Shown here piece after piece: positions 8,212-17,447 of a stretch of 64,000 nt of DNA. Position 1 is the first letter of the stretch. Every line of letters starts with the position of its first letter. Source of the DNA: an uncultured bacterium (GTDB lineage Bacteria; Cyanobacteriota; Vampirovibrionia; Gastranaerophilales; Gastranaerophilaceae); NCBI GenBank assembly GCA_949298985.1, contig CASFYV010000029.1:1-64000 (forward strand). Direction: 5' to 3'. A program made the position numbers and the translations under genes. The notes below the pieces were generated by a model. That model was not told the origin of the DNA and did no database searches. It was given only the letters and a program-made list of their open reading frames with translations.

Positions 8212-9594
8212 TTACAAAAACTTTCTTACATCCGCTAACATAAACCAATATTCAGGAGCTATTAAACGTTTCGATTTATCCAAACTTATTAAAATATCAC
8301 CATGATTTGGTATTTTATGAGCTGATGCTAATTTATACAAGTTATTCCAATACTTAACTCTTTCCAATTGCGTTTTCTTCTCATCTTTATATTTTATTTG
8401 AGAAAGTTTATGATAATAACGTCTTGCCTCTTTATTATAAGTCAAAGTTCTATAACCATATAAAGGCTTTATCCCACCGTAATCAATAACTCTTCCGGCT
8501 ACTAAATTATTTCTATTTAGCATCAAATCATCATGAAATAAACCATATTTATGTAAATTAATATTTTGAGAAATTTTTGGCAACTTATCATCTGCAAATT
8601 CTGAAATACCTATATTATTATTCATATTCAAATAATAAATATCAATATAATCAGACTTCTCTAAAGGATGTCCTGCAGCTTTTTTCACAAATTGAGTAAT
8701 ATTAGCTTCTGCACCTATTCCATTATATTTAATATCATCCCTTGCTCTTTCAGTTAACAATTTATCAAACTGTTCATACTCTCCACAAGTACGCATCTTG
8801 GAATAAATATCCAATAAAGATGCTCTATACATATCATATTGTTTTTTAGGTACAACTTTTTCTGAAGCATGACTTAAAATATTATCAATTAATGCCTTAA
8901 ATTTTTTCGGGGTAAATGCTTTAAAATAATCTTGCATCATGTCCATCAACAAATCAATTTGTTCAAGCAATTTTTTTTGTGGTTTAAAACTTAAAACAAC
9001 TTTCGGATGAATTATATCTTCACCATTTTCATTCAACAATCTAAGTTTAAATGTATTCTTAAATTTCCCTTGATCTAAATATGTTAAACTTACGGAATCC
9101 TTTGAATTTATTACTCCGATTTCTTTTAACTTTTCATCTAAAAATTTTTGACCTCTTAAACTTATTTGAGAAATAGTTTCTTTATCTGGAGTAAATTTAC
9201 GTCTTATATCACTTATAATTCTTGGTATTCGATCAGGTTGAATAGAAACTTTTGCTATTAAAGGCAAAAACGGATTAAATAAATTATTTTTATTCATTCT
9301 TTTTGCGTTATTTATTTTTTCATCTTCTATCTGCAATAATATATGACTTAATGTATTAAAAGCATCTTTTACTTCTTTTATTTTTTTTGCATTTTCTTTT
9401 TTAGAAGAAGTTCTAAACAACTCAAAAAAATCTTTTGGCAAATTACCAATACTGCCTTGTTCTCGAGTATACACATCAGTTAATCCTGATAAAAATTCAG
9501 GGCTACTGTATATTCGTTTCTGTATCACTTTATTTAAGCCTGTAAAATTTTGTTGGGTTTTAAAATTATTAGTTGATTCATTAAAAATTTTCAT
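8212..9594 (-). CDS. Protein-kinase-like fold orphan with N-terminal NFTG leader
   Basis: A 460-residue protein I cannot name, but its second half reads like a divergent kinase fold. A glycine-loop-like YLDQGKFKNTFKL (172-183) is followed by VVLSFK with K204 in the VAIK-lysine position, a helix containing E296, a hinge-like strand pair (YIDIYYLNMNNNIGISEFA), a catalytic-loop-like HDDLMLNRNN (354-363) and VIDYGG (369-374) in place of DFG. The order and spacing suit a protein or small-molecule kinase. Residues 1-20 carry NNFKTQQNFTG, a leader-like motif shared loosely with two other orphans here; there is no signal peptide. The N-terminal 150 residues are helical and Lys-rich. The gene stands alone. 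Substrate and activity are unknown; a pseudokinase is possible. Confidence 0.6.
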   Translation of the reverse strand: MKIFNESTNNFKTQQNFTGLNKVIQKRIYSSPEFLSGLTDVYTREQGSIGNLPKDFFELFRTSSKKENAKKIKEVKDAFNTLSHILLQIEDEKINNAKRMNKNNLFNPFLPLIAKVSIQPDRIPRIISDIRRKFTPDKETISQISLRGQKFLDEKLKEIGVINSKDSVSLTYLDQGKFKNTFKLRLLNENGEDIIHPKVVLSFKPQKKLLEQIDLLMDMMQDYFKAFTPKKFKALIDNILSHASEKVVPKKQYDMYRASLLDIYSKMRTCGEYEQFDKLLTERARDDIKYNGIGAEANITQFVKKAAGHPLEKSDYIDIYYLNMNNNIGISEFADDKLPKISQNINLHKYGLFHDDLMLNRNNLVAGRVIDYGGIKPLYGYRTLTYNKEARRYYHKLSQIKYKDEKKTQLERVKYWNNLYKLASAHKIPNHGDILISLDKSKRLIAPEYWFMLADVRKFL

Positions 9595-9654
9595 ATCTAA
9601 TTCTCCAACTTTATTAAAAACAGTAAAAAAATTTTTTGCTACTAGTTGTATAAC

Positions 9655-9683
9655 TTGAGAAAAAAAATTTAATAAGTTATACT
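9655..9683 (+). promoter_or_regulatory. Promoter of the secreted glycine-zipper gene
   Basis: TTGAGA (9655-9660), exactly 17 bases, then TATACT (9678-9683), 24 bp upstream of the start codon. Confidence 0.65.
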
Positions 9684-9707
9684 AAGTAAAAAAATAGGAG
9701 TTAAAAA

Positions 9708-10433
9708 ATGTATAAAAAAATTTTTACACTTTTAACAATTTGCTCCATTTTAGGCTTAAATACAATACCAACACTTGCAAATTGTTGTGAAAAAACTGTT
9801 GCTATTGAACACTTAGATGTTCATAAAAATGCACCTTGTAATGTTGTTACAATTACAAATTTAAGAAAAGTAGTAGAAAAAGGTAATGTTTTACAATTCG
9901 CCTTTGACGAAAAATTCTTTTCAAAATGTGCTCAAGCCGGTGAATACGTAAATTTTGTTGTTCCTCAAGCTTTATATACTTGTGAAGGAACAATGCTATT
10001 ACCTTGCGGAACAAAAATTGTTGCAGAGATCACAAACGTAGAAAAACCTAAATGGTTTAACAAAAATGCAAGAGTGAGCTTAATTTTTAGAAAAATTGTT
10101 TTACCTGATAATACTTGTATAGACATAAAAGCTCGTCCATTCACTAAGGATTGCAAGCTTAAAGAAGGACCTTGGACAACTGCAGGAAAACTAACTTTAT
10201 CAACTCTTACAATGGGAGCCGTAGGTGCTGGTGCCGGAGTTGGGTTCGCATTTATTCCAAATCCTGCCAAAATCGGTGCAGGTCTTGCAATAGGCATCCC
10301 TATCGGATGCAGCGTTGGGCTTGTTTTAGGACTTGTTACTCCTGGTTGTCACTATAAAGCTAAAAAAGGGGAAACAGTTTATGCTTTATTAATTGATGAA
10401 ATGAGTATTTGTAATTCCGGATGCTCTAAATAA
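9708..10433 (+). CDS. Secreted Cys-containing protein with C-terminal glycine zipper
   Basis: A 241-residue exported protein of unknown function. Residues 1-24 are a signal peptide (MYKKIF, hydrophobic core, TLA cleavage before NCCEK). A beta-rich central domain (about 45-155) contains LPCGTKIVAEI and IVLPDNTCIDIKARPF, faintly like the lumenal beta domain of VirB10/TrbI-type proteins. About 165-215 is a Gly/Ala-rich hydrophobic stretch (GAVGAGAGVGF, GAGLAIGIPIG) able to insert in or pack on membranes. Nine or more Cys suggest disulfides. AGGAGTT precedes the ATG by about 5 bases. It has its own promoter and ends in a shared bidirectional terminator, so it is a single-gene unit. Confidence 0.75.
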   Translation: MYKKIFTLLTICSILGLNTIPTLANCCEKTVAIEHLDVHKNAPCNVVTITNLRKVVEKGNVLQFAFDEKFFSKCAQAGEYVNFVVPQALYTCEGTMLLPCGTKIVAEITNVEKPKWFNKNARVSLIFRKIVLPDNTCIDIKARPFTKDCKLKEGPWTTAGKLTLSTLTMGAVGAGAGVGFAFIPNPAKIGAGLAIGIPIGCSVGLVLGLVTPGCHYKAKKGETVYALLIDEMSICNSGCSK

Positions 10434-10450
10434 TATATTTACCAATAAAA

Positions 10451-10485
10451 AATCCTCTGAAATTTATTCAGAGGATTTTTTTTAT
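10451..10485. terminator. Bidirectional intrinsic terminator
   Basis: A perfect 11-bp stem, AATCCTCTGAA (10451-10461) with TTCAGAGGATT (10467-10477), 5-base loop, A run on the left and T run on the right. It separates two convergent genes and can serve both. Confidence 0.9.
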
Positions 10486-10494
10486 TTGAACTTC

Positions 10495-11286
10495 TTATTT
10501 TGAAGGACTTACATTTATAAATGGAACAGAATTCCCTAACATATATTGAGGCATCTTTCCATCCCATTTTTGTACTGCTTCATACTGTACCAAAGATTTA
10601 TTCTGACTCAAAGCTCTTGCTCGTATAGCCATAGACTTTGCTTCAGCTTCAGCTGCAATTACTTTTTGCTTAGCTTCTTCTTGAACTTGAACTGTCTTAT
10701 TCTTCGCTTTTAAAGCTTCTTGTTCTGCTGTTACCTTACTTTCTATAGCTCTTTCAAAAACATCTGAATAATTAATTTCTGTCATTTGAAAATCTGTAAC
10801 ATTTATATAATTATCCTTTAATTGTTGTTGTAATTTAAATAAAATATCTCCAGTAGCTTTCTCCCTATTTGCAATCAAATCTTGAGCATTCCATTTTCCT
10901 ATAATATCTTTTATAGTACCCTCAACAACAGGAGTCAAAATCGTTGTTGCATAATCCATGCCTACTTCTTGAAAAAGCTTATTTACTTTATCCGGCTGAA
11001 CATTATAATTAATTACATAAGTAATTCTAGCTTGTTGAATATCTTTAGTATAAACTGCGGTGGTATATGTATTTCGTTGAGTCTTAACATTCATTGTCTT
11101 AAATTTTTGAATAAAAGGACATATTATATGAAGTCCTTCTCCATAACTTTCTTGTTGAACTTCACCTAACTTAATTTTTATACCTCTTTCTCCGGGACCA
11201 ACCATTACAAATGGATTACACATAATCAAAAAACAAATTAGTAAACCAAGTACTAAAATTGGCATACCAAAAACCTTCTTGTCCAT
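10495..11286 (-). CDS. Prohibitin-like SPFH-domain membrane protein
   Basis: A 263-residue SPFH/prohibitin-family protein. One N-terminal transmembrane helix (about 7-27) is followed by the SPFH domain (VGPGERGIKIKLGEV, then GLHIICPFIQ) and an Ala/Glu/Lys-rich coiled coil from about 175 to 235 (KVTAEQEALKAKNK, VIAAEAEAKSMAIRA). These proteins form ring-like scaffolds around membrane proteases or organise membrane microdomains. AAAGGA lies before the ATG. It follows a small two-helix membrane protein by 14 bp and probably forms an operon with it. It could also be called HflC/HflK-like, but it lacks the partner. Confidence 0.85.
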   Translation of the reverse strand: MDKKVFGMPILVLGLLICFLIMCNPFVMVGPGERGIKIKLGEVQQESYGEGLHIICPFIQKFKTMNVKTQRNTYTTAVYTKDIQQARITYVINYNVQPDKVNKLFQEVGMDYATTILTPVVEGTIKDIIGKWNAQDLIANREKATGDILFKLQQQLKDNYINVTDFQMTEINYSDVFERAIESKVTAEQEALKAKNKTVQVQEEAKQKVIAAEAEAKSMAIRARALSQNKSLVQYEAVQKWDGKMPQYMLGNSVPFINVSPSK

Positions 11287-11300
11287 TTCATTCCTTTCTT

Positions 11301-11492
11301 TTACTTTAATGCAACTAACGCTATTACTGAATATATTACAGCTACTGAAAAAACAAAACTTCCAAATATCACAAGCATTTGTTTTCCATATTTTTCATAC
11401 AAATTCTCGCCTCGTACATAACAAGCTGTTATTATACAAAGATTTACTAATATAAGTAAAGATAAAAACAATAATAAAATTCTAATTATCAT
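11301..11492 (-). CDS. Small two-helix membrane protein
   Basis: 63 residues with two predicted transmembrane helices (about 3-27 and 40-62) joined by a short polar loop (YVRGENLYEKYGKQ). I do not recognise a family. GAGAG lies 6-8 bases before the ATG. It is immediately upstream of the prohibitin-like gene, so it may be a partner subunit or membrane anchor. Confidence 0.6.
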   Translation of the reverse strand: MIIRILLLFLSLLILVNLCIITACYVRGENLYEKYGKQMLVIFGSFVFSVAVIYSVIALVALK

Positions 11493-11562
11493 ATAAACTC
11501 TCTTTCAAATTTTATTATATAAAATTATCAATTTTATAATATCATTCTCTTAAAGGATTTTA

Positions 11563-11571
11563 TGCTAAAAT
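11563..11571 (+). promoter_or_regulatory. Extended -10 promoter, leaderless-type
   Basis: TG-C-TAAAAT (11563-11571) ends 6 bases before the ATG of the RgpF-like gene, which has no ribosome binding site. Transcription should therefore begin at or within a base or two of the start codon. Confidence 0.45.
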
Positions 11572-11577
11572 AATCCT

Positions 11578-12531
11578 ATGAAAAGACTTTGCGTTTTTGC
11601 TCATTGGGATAAAGATAATATAATAGATAATTATGTCTTATATTATCTAAAAGCTTTAAAAGAAATTTGTGACGACATAATTTTTGTTTCCGACTGTAAT
11701 TTAACAAATGAAGAATTAAATAAAATAAATAACATTGTAAAATATTCAATTGCTCAAAAACATCAAGAATATGATTTTGGCTCTTACAAAAGAGGTTATT
11801 TATTAGCAAAAGAAAAAAATATAGATTTTGATGAACTTATTTTTGTAAATGATTCTTGTTATGGTCCTTTTTATCCTCTTCTGCCAATCTTTAAAAAAAT
11901 GGAGAAAAAAAATTTAGATTTCTGGGGACTTACGCAAAATAGCTATGGAATAATTCAACGTAATGATATAAACTACCCTACATGGTCTCCGCATATTCAA
12001 AGTTATTTTTTAGTTCTCAATAAGAAAGTTTGTTCTTCTAAAACCTTTAACGACTTCATTTTTTCTATAAAAAAAGAAAAATCTAAAGATGATATTATAA
12101 AAAATTATGAAATTGGACTTTCAAATATTTTAAAAAAAGAAAAATTTAAATCCGGAGTCTATATAAACAAATTCAAACACACAGAAAATTGCCTTGCTTC
12201 TAAGTGGAATAAATTAATTTTAAAATATCATTACCCTTTTATAAAAACAAATCTTATAAAATATGGAGATTATTTTCTTGGAGAAATTAAAAATTGGGAT
12301 ACGGTTATTAGTTCAATATCAAACTATCCTATTAATTATATCCAAACAAATTCTCAAAGATATAACACTACTTACACCAGCAAATATGATAACTTTAATA
12401 AATACCGAAAAATCCGTTTTATGATACTAAGAAATCTACCTATGGAATTTCGTTTTATTACTATCTTTATTGAAAAAATTTTATATAGAGTTTTAAATAC
12501 ACTTTGTTTCAATAAACTCAAGAAGTTCTGA
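11578..12531 (+). CDS. Rhamnan-synthesis protein F (RgpF) family glycosyltransferase
   Basis: A 317-residue protein resembling the RgpF family of polysaccharide-building enzymes. Diagnostic segments are VFAHWDKDNIIDNYVLYYLKAL at the N-terminus, the family core YDFGSYKRGY (about 66-75), and DELIFVNDSCYGPFYPL followed by FWGLTQN. It probably adds or modifies sugars on a surface rhamnan-like polymer. It points toward the glycosyltransferase run at 12.5-16.6 kb and overlaps the 3' end of the GT4 gene by 39 bp. No ribosome binding site is visible; the promoter abuts the start codon. Confidence 0.8.
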   Translation: MKRLCVFAHWDKDNIIDNYVLYYLKALKEICDDIIFVSDCNLTNEELNKINNIVKYSIAQKHQEYDFGSYKRGYLLAKEKNIDFDELIFVNDSCYGPFYPLLPIFKKMEKKNLDFWGLTQNSYGIIQRNDINYPTWSPHIQSYFLVLNKKVCSSKTFNDFIFSIKKEKSKDDIIKNYEIGLSNILKKEKFKSGVYINKFKHTENCLASKWNKLILKYHYPFIKTNLIKYGDYFLGEIKNWDTVISSISNYPINYIQTNSQRYNTTYTSKYDNFNKYRKIRFMILRNLPMEFRFITIFIEKILYRVLNTLCFNKLKKF

Positions 12532-13704
12532 AGTCGTTTTTTGCCAACTAAACAATTTTGATCTAATAAGACCTCTTTCTATACATAATTCTCTATAAAA
12601 ATTATCATAATACATTTTTTCAAAAGCTTTAATCATTTCTTCATCATTATTAGGATTGATTTTTACACCCGCCTCTCCAATTACTTCAGGTAATGAAGAC
12701 AAATTAGAAGTTATGACAGGGCAACCACATTTCATAGCTTCTAAAACAGGAAGTCCAAAACCTTCATATAAAGATGGATAAACAAACATCATCGCCTCCG
12801 AATATAATTTAGGTAACTCTTCATCCGAAACATACCCTTTTAATATAATTTTTGATTTATCAAATTCTCCTATTGTCTTGAACAATTCCTTTTCAAATTT
12901 TTTCCAAACTCCACCAGCTAAAACTAAATATAAATCTTTAATATTATTTCTCTTTATAAATTCAAAAAAATTCCTTATAGTAAAAATAAGATTTTTACGT
13001 TTTCCCAATGTACATAAAGAAAATACATACTTTTTACCACTTTTTGTATCCAAATTACAAAAATTTTCATCTACACCTAAATTTATATTTTTAATATTTT
13101 TCCTAGGAATAAAAGAAAAATACTTCAAAACATCCATCCTTGTATTCTCAGAATTTGTTACATAAAAATCTTTATCATTAATATCATTATAAATTTTATA
13201 GCACCATAACCTTTTATTTTTAGGAATTCCACCTAGCTCAAGAATAGGAATAACATCATGAATCATTCTAAAACGTTTTATCCAATCTGATTTAGATATT
13301 TCAACTGAAGGTGCTGTAAATGGACTAAAATATATATCAAAATCTTTTAATTGAGAAATATTTTTATTATTTATTTTACAATTTAATCCTTCATAATACC
13401 TTGATAAACTCAAAACTAAATACTGAATTTTTAAAGGCATTTTTCTTACTAAATAATTTAAAAAAGCAAAGAATTTATTAATTTTCGAATTTTCCTCTAA
13501 AAGTTTAATCTCTTTAAATTCATCAACTTTAGATAAAACCTCTTTCAAAAAATAATACCGTTTAAAATTACATACAAAAACTAAGTCAATACCACATTTT
13601 TTTAATTCTCTAAAAAGATTTAATGCTACAAAAAAAACACCGGCTCTATGACCATTTTTTTCTAAATAATATGATAGCTCAGTCGCATCAAACAATATTT
13701 TCAT
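12493..13704 (-). CDS. Glycosyltransferase family 4
   Basis: A 403-residue GT-B fold glycosyltransferase. The C-terminal half carries the GT4 donor-site signature LKGYVSDEELPKLYSEAMMFVYPSLYEGFGLPVLEAM, with the catalytic Glu in EGFGLP and the EX7E pattern, then PEVIGEAG. The N-terminal half has a strand opening MKILFDATELSYY and an acceptor region. It uses an NDP-sugar to extend a surface glycan at the cytoplasmic membrane face. Last gene of a leftward run, overlapping the preceding GT2 gene by 17 bp and the convergent RgpF gene by 39 bp. Confidence 0.9.
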   Translation of the reverse strand: MKILFDATELSYYLEKNGHRAGVFFVALNLFRELKKCGIDLVFVCNFKRYYFLKEVLSKVDEFKEIKLLEENSKINKFFAFLNYLVRKMPLKIQYLVLSLSRYYEGLNCKINNKNISQLKDFDIYFSPFTAPSVEISKSDWIKRFRMIHDVIPILELGGIPKNKRLWCYKIYNDINDKDFYVTNSENTRMDVLKYFSFIPRKNIKNINLGVDENFCNLDTKSGKKYVFSLCTLGKRKNLIFTIRNFFEFIKRNNIKDLYLVLAGGVWKKFEKELFKTIGEFDKSKIILKGYVSDEELPKLYSEAMMFVYPSLYEGFGLPVLEAMKCGCPVITSNLSSLPEVIGEAGVKINPNNDEEMIKAFEKMYYDNFYRELCIERGLIRSKLFSWQKTTSELLEFIETKCI

Positions 13705-14524
13705 TTCTATTCTTTCTCTTTAATAACCTATTTTTTAAACGCCTTAAAAAAACATAAATTGCATATATTTGCGGAATTGGAAATTTATTCATCTCTATCA
13801 ACATTCTTTTATAAAAATCTCTTTCTTCCGCAGCTTTAGTTAAATATTCAGCAAATTGAAATTTTTCAGAATAATATTTTCTATTTTTAGACAAATTGTA
13901 ATCATATTTTTTTGACGTAATTGATCCAAAATGATAAAAACAAACTGTATTTAAAACATATACCCCAAAACCACATTGAATAGCTCTATACTTCAAATCA
14001 TTATCTTCATAAAATGCAGGAAAATAATTTTCATCAAAATATCCAATGGAATTTAAAACACTTCTTTTAGTAATTACACAAGAAAATTCACAAGCATTAA
14101 AATTCTTTTCATAATCTAATTTATAAATATTTTTATACTTATCAATATAATTATTTTCTTTTAATCTATCTAAATTTAAGCAAACTTGTCTTGGAGATAT
14201 AAATCCAATATTTTCTTTTTCAAAAACCTCTTCGATTTTTTCAAACCAATTAGGATAAAGTAAAATATCATTATTTAAAAAACCAATATATTCACCCTCT
14301 GCAATTTCAATACCTTGATTATTTCCTTTAGAAAAACCTAAATTTTCTTTATTTAATATAAGTTTTGCATCCGGTAATGTTCTCAAATATTCAACAGTTC
14401 CATCTGTAGAACCATTATCAACTATAATCAACTCAAAATCATTTGTATACTTATACAAACTTTTTATAAATTTTTTAGTATATTCTATTTTATTACAGGT
14501 TAAAGTTATAATACTCAGTTTCAT
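13688..14524 (-). CDS. Glycosyltransferase family 2 (rhamnosyltransferase-like)
   Basis: A 278-residue GT-A fold enzyme. SIITLTCNKIEYTKKFIKSL opens the Rossmann-like fold, IIVDNGSTDGT binds the nucleotide sugar, and FLNNDILLYPNWFE carries the metal-binding DxD-like NND. The acceptor end has FDENYFPAFYEDNDLKYRA with the ED motif common in rhamnosyl- and related transferases. No transmembrane segments. A member of the leftward glycan operon, overlapping the GT4 gene by 17 bp and 30 bp after the preceding transferase. Confidence 0.9.
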   Translation of the reverse strand: MKLSIITLTCNKIEYTKKFIKSLYKYTNDFELIIVDNGSTDGTVEYLRTLPDAKLILNKENLGFSKGNNQGIEIAEGEYIGFLNNDILLYPNWFEKIEEVFEKENIGFISPRQVCLNLDRLKENNYIDKYKNIYKLDYEKNFNACEFSCVITKRSVLNSIGYFDENYFPAFYEDNDLKYRAIQCGFGVYVLNTVCFYHFGSITSKKYDYNLSKNRKYYSEKFQFAEYLTKAAEERDFYKRMLIEMNKFPIPQIYAIYVFLRRLKNRLLKRKNRNENIV

Positions 14525-14554
14525 AATTGAATAATATCATAATTTTACTACATA

Positions 14555-15697
14555 TTAAAAATACTTTTCAGTCAATATTTTTAATGTATTTTTATAACAT
14601 CTACCCAATGTCACAAAATTAATAAACTTATAAAAATTAATATAACGTAACTTTTTCTTATAAAAGTCTTCATTTAATTTTCTCTTTTCTAATAAATTTT
14701 GCATAATTTCTGATAAATGACTGTTATAAATTTTCACCTCTGGAGTATTTGGCACAACTGAAGTTGAAGCATCTATTATTTTTATTACAGAATCTAAATT
14801 TTTAGATATAGAATATCTTTCCCTTGCAATTTTTTTTATTTCATCTACTTCTAATAAAGATTTTTCATACCCTTCTATAATTTCATTAACAATTTCACCA
14901 GATGTAATTTTTCTAAAAAAACTTCTTCCTGAAAAATTATAATACTCTTCTTTATCCAAATTTTTTAAATTAATATAACCGACACCACCAAAATGGTCAT
15001 AATTATAGACAGGAATTCCTAAATATAATGCATATTGAACAGTTTTACCTATAGTTATTACTAAATCATACTGTTTCAATAAATTCGGTGTTACTAATTG
15101 ATAATCAAAACCCTTCCCAATAACTTTTACATCAATTCCCTTTTTTTCTAAAATATTTTTTGCTTCAATTAACTCCTCTGGCAAATGATTTGACACTATT
15201 AATATTTTTCTTAAACCACTATCTTTTTTTTCTAAATTTAAATTGTAATCCTCTGGAACACTATTAATAAATAAATTAGACTTTATTTTATATTTTTCAT
15301 ATATTAAATCAATTAAATTTTTATGATTAACAAAAAGAGGTACACCATATAATGCTAAAATATTTGGTTCTTCTAGTTTTAAAAAAGAAGACAATGTCCC
15401 CAGTCCAATTTTATTATATTTAAGTCCATTGTCAATTAAAAAAGTTAAAATAGGAGCATGATACGCTAAAACATAATCATAATAAATATTGTAATCAAAA
15501 TCCCTTAATGATAATAAAGTAACATTACTAACTTTTTCAACATAATCTCTTATTTTTTTTGTAATCTCAACTGATACAATATCAACATCATAATTCATTA
15601 ACTGAAGTTCTTTTGCCACTTCAAGTATATGTATCATAGAACCATGATAACCATCAAAATAAAATCCTGTAAGTAAAAATTTTTTCTTCAAAAACAA
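14555..15697 (-). CDS. GT-B-like glycosyltransferase
   Basis: A 380-residue protein that looks like a divergent GT-B glycosyltransferase. The N-terminus (FLLTGFYFDGYHGSMIHILEVAKEL) resembles GT4 acceptor domains with a Gly-rich loop, and the C-terminal half has a second Rossmann-like segment (KILIVSNHLPEELIEAKNIL) with YDLVITIGKTVQYALYLGIPVYNYDHFGG in the donor-site position. The EX7E motif is not clear, so the family is uncertain. It sits 6 bp from the neighbouring transferase gene within the same surface-glycan run. Confidence 0.65.
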   Translation of the reverse strand: MFLKKKFLLTGFYFDGYHGSMIHILEVAKELQLMNYDVDIVSVEITKKIRDYVEKVSNVTLLSLRDFDYNIYYDYVLAYHAPILTFLIDNGLKYNKIGLGTLSSFLKLEEPNILALYGVPLFVNHKNLIDLIYEKYKIKSNLFINSVPEDYNLNLEKKDSGLRKILIVSNHLPEELIEAKNILEKKGIDVKVIGKGFDYQLVTPNLLKQYDLVITIGKTVQYALYLGIPVYNYDHFGGVGYINLKNLDKEEYYNFSGRSFFRKITSGEIVNEIIEGYEKSLLEVDEIKKIARERYSISKNLDSVIKIIDASTSVVPNTPEVKIYNSHLSEIMQNLLEKRKLNEDFYKKKLRYINFYKFINFVTLGRCYKNTLKILTEKYF

Positions 15698-15702
15698 TAC
15701 CT

Positions 15703-16593
15703 CTAACTGTTTTTTAATTTATACATTATATTATATTTATAAAAATTCAACAAATTTTTAAGCTGAACATCATTTCTACCAACTTGATTTTTCTTATATA
15801 AAGATTTTCCAAAACAAAAAATCTGTGCTAAAAAATTAACAGCATACAAATTCTTAATATGATTCTTAACAACTCTAATTTTACGATTACTTAATAAAGC
15901 CATAATCCATAACCATATATCATCAGCATTAGGAGAACATTTTAAAAATAAATCTTCTCTAAAAACTTCTTTTATAAAACAACTAGGAGGATACAAAACC
16001 CCTCCGACACCTGTTAAAAAATTATCATATCTTGCAGATTCTTCTTCTACATGCTTTCCCCATTTTTCATAAGGTAATATTTGATCTTTATTAAAATAAA
16101 CTCTGTGAGCTCTATGTACCTGAATATCTTCTGGATATTTTATATATGAATAATAAAGTTTTTCTAACCAATTTTTAGGATAATAAATATCATCATCAGC
16201 TGTAACAATTATAGATTCTGCAAATTCTTTCAAAGCATAGATAATTTTAGTATAAGATTTAATATCTCTTACAAATTTTATTTCTACCCCATTTTTTATA
16301 AATCTTGTAATTTCATACGGTAACTCCAACAAATCTTTATATTCATCAGAAAGCCAAAGAATAATTCTATCCGGTTTGACAGACTGTTTTAATAATGAAT
16401 ACAAAACTAGAGGTAAATCATCAAATCTCTCTTTATAAGAAGTTAAAGATACTATCAAAGGAAGTTCTCTTTTAATAGAATTTACTCCAATATACCTACC
16501 TAGATTATCAGCTTTATACTTTACCCAAGATTTAAAAACAAATCTTAGATGAAATTTTGTATTTAAAATCTTTTTTAATACAGATTTCAACAT
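15703..16593 (-). CDS. Glycosyltransferase (GT2-like, GT-A fold)
   Basis: A 296-residue GT-A-type protein. LPLIVSLTSYKERFDDLPLVLYSLL forms the first strand-helix unit, and the metal-binding stretch is IIVTADDDIYYPKNWLE. FLTGVGGVLYPPSCF and SPNADDIWLWIMAL are motifs of a common capsule/LPS transferase group. It probably adds a hexose to the surface glycan. It overlaps the CCA-enzyme-like gene by 7 bp, so the glycan genes appear co-transcribed with the upstream housekeeping genes. Confidence 0.8.
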   Translation of the reverse strand: MLKSVLKKILNTKFHLRFVFKSWVKYKADNLGRYIGVNSIKRELPLIVSLTSYKERFDDLPLVLYSLLKQSVKPDRIILWLSDEYKDLLELPYEITRFIKNGVEIKFVRDIKSYTKIIYALKEFAESIIVTADDDIYYPKNWLEKLYYSYIKYPEDIQVHRAHRVYFNKDQILPYEKWGKHVEEESARYDNFLTGVGGVLYPPSCFIKEVFREDLFLKCSPNADDIWLWIMALLSNRKIRVVKNHIKNLYAVNFLAQIFCFGKSLYKKNQVGRNDVQLKNLLNFYKYNIMYKLKNS

Positions 16594-17447
16594 TCGTGCT
16601 CTCTTATCATATTAAAAATAATGCTTTCTACAGGAGTATTTTTATTTGGAGATTGAGTTTTAAGTTTTTCATTCCACTCCAAAATTCTTTTTTCTACCCT
16701 TGTAAGTTCAAATTTAGACAGATCAAAAAAACTCATATAAACTAACCAAATATTTTCACAAGGAATCTTTTTTATCAAATCCTCAATAGACACATTAACA
16801 TTTGGTAAAATTTGATTTTCACCCAAAAGTTTATAAATACCTTGAGATAAAAACTTTTCAAAAGCTAAATCTCTATTTAAATTAAAAGTTTCTTTCAACT
16901 CCTTTTTTAAACGATAGTAACTCATATCATAATTAATATTATTAAGATAATTTATTTGTAATTTTTTTGTATCATTATCTAATTCAAAACCAAATCTTAC
17001 AGAGAATTTAAGTCCTCTTATAATTCTTGAAGGATCATCTACAAAGCTGTTTTCATGTAATACACGAAGCTTTTTATCTTCTATATCTCTTTTTCCATCA
17101 TAATAATCGATAAATTCATTATCCGAAGTTCTTTTTGCCATCGCATTAATAGTAAAATCTCTACGTTTTAAATCCTCTTTTAAAGAACAGCCTATTTTAT
17201 CAATTACCGGCAAATGACCTTTTCTAGGATAAGATTCAATTCTTGTAGATGCAATATCAATCTCGTCACCGTCAAATAAAACTCTAACAGTTCCGAAATC
17301 TTTATTTACTTTAATAACATTTAACTCTTTTGCAAACTCAATTGCATTGCCTTGAAAAGTATAATCAATATCAAGAGATGAAACTCCAAGAATTTCATCT
17401 CTTACAAACCCACCAACGTAGAATAAATTTCTATCCTTCAACTTCAT
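16587..17447 (-). CDS. Short CCA tRNA nucleotidyltransferase / poly(A) polymerase family protein
   Basis: A 286-residue class II nucleotidyltransferase. YVGGFVRDEILG (about 10-21) is the GG-VRD nucleotide site, the catalytic carboxylates lie in SLDIDYTF, and IDIASTRIESY, RRDFTINAMA and DPSRIIRGLKFSVRFGFEL follow in canonical order. The domain that usually extends these proteins to about 400 residues is largely missing. It could be the complete CCA-adding enzyme of this organism or a specialised one. The tRNA-Cys in this window has no encoded CCA, so such an enzyme is needed. It overlaps both neighbours, between a membrane protein and the glycan genes. Confidence 0.85.
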   Translation of the reverse strand: MKLKDRNLFYVGGFVRDEILGVSSLDIDYTFQGNAIEFAKELNVIKVNKDFGTVRVLFDGDEIDIASTRIESYPRKGHLPVIDKIGCSLKEDLKRRDFTINAMAKRTSDNEFIDYYDGKRDIEDKKLRVLHENSFVDDPSRIIRGLKFSVRFGFELDNDTKKLQINYLNNINYDMSYYRLKKELKETFNLNRDLAFEKFLSQGIYKLLGENQILPNVNVSIEDLIKKIPCENIWLVYMSFFDLSKFELTRVEKRILEWNEKLKTQSPNKNTPVESIIFNMIREHEC

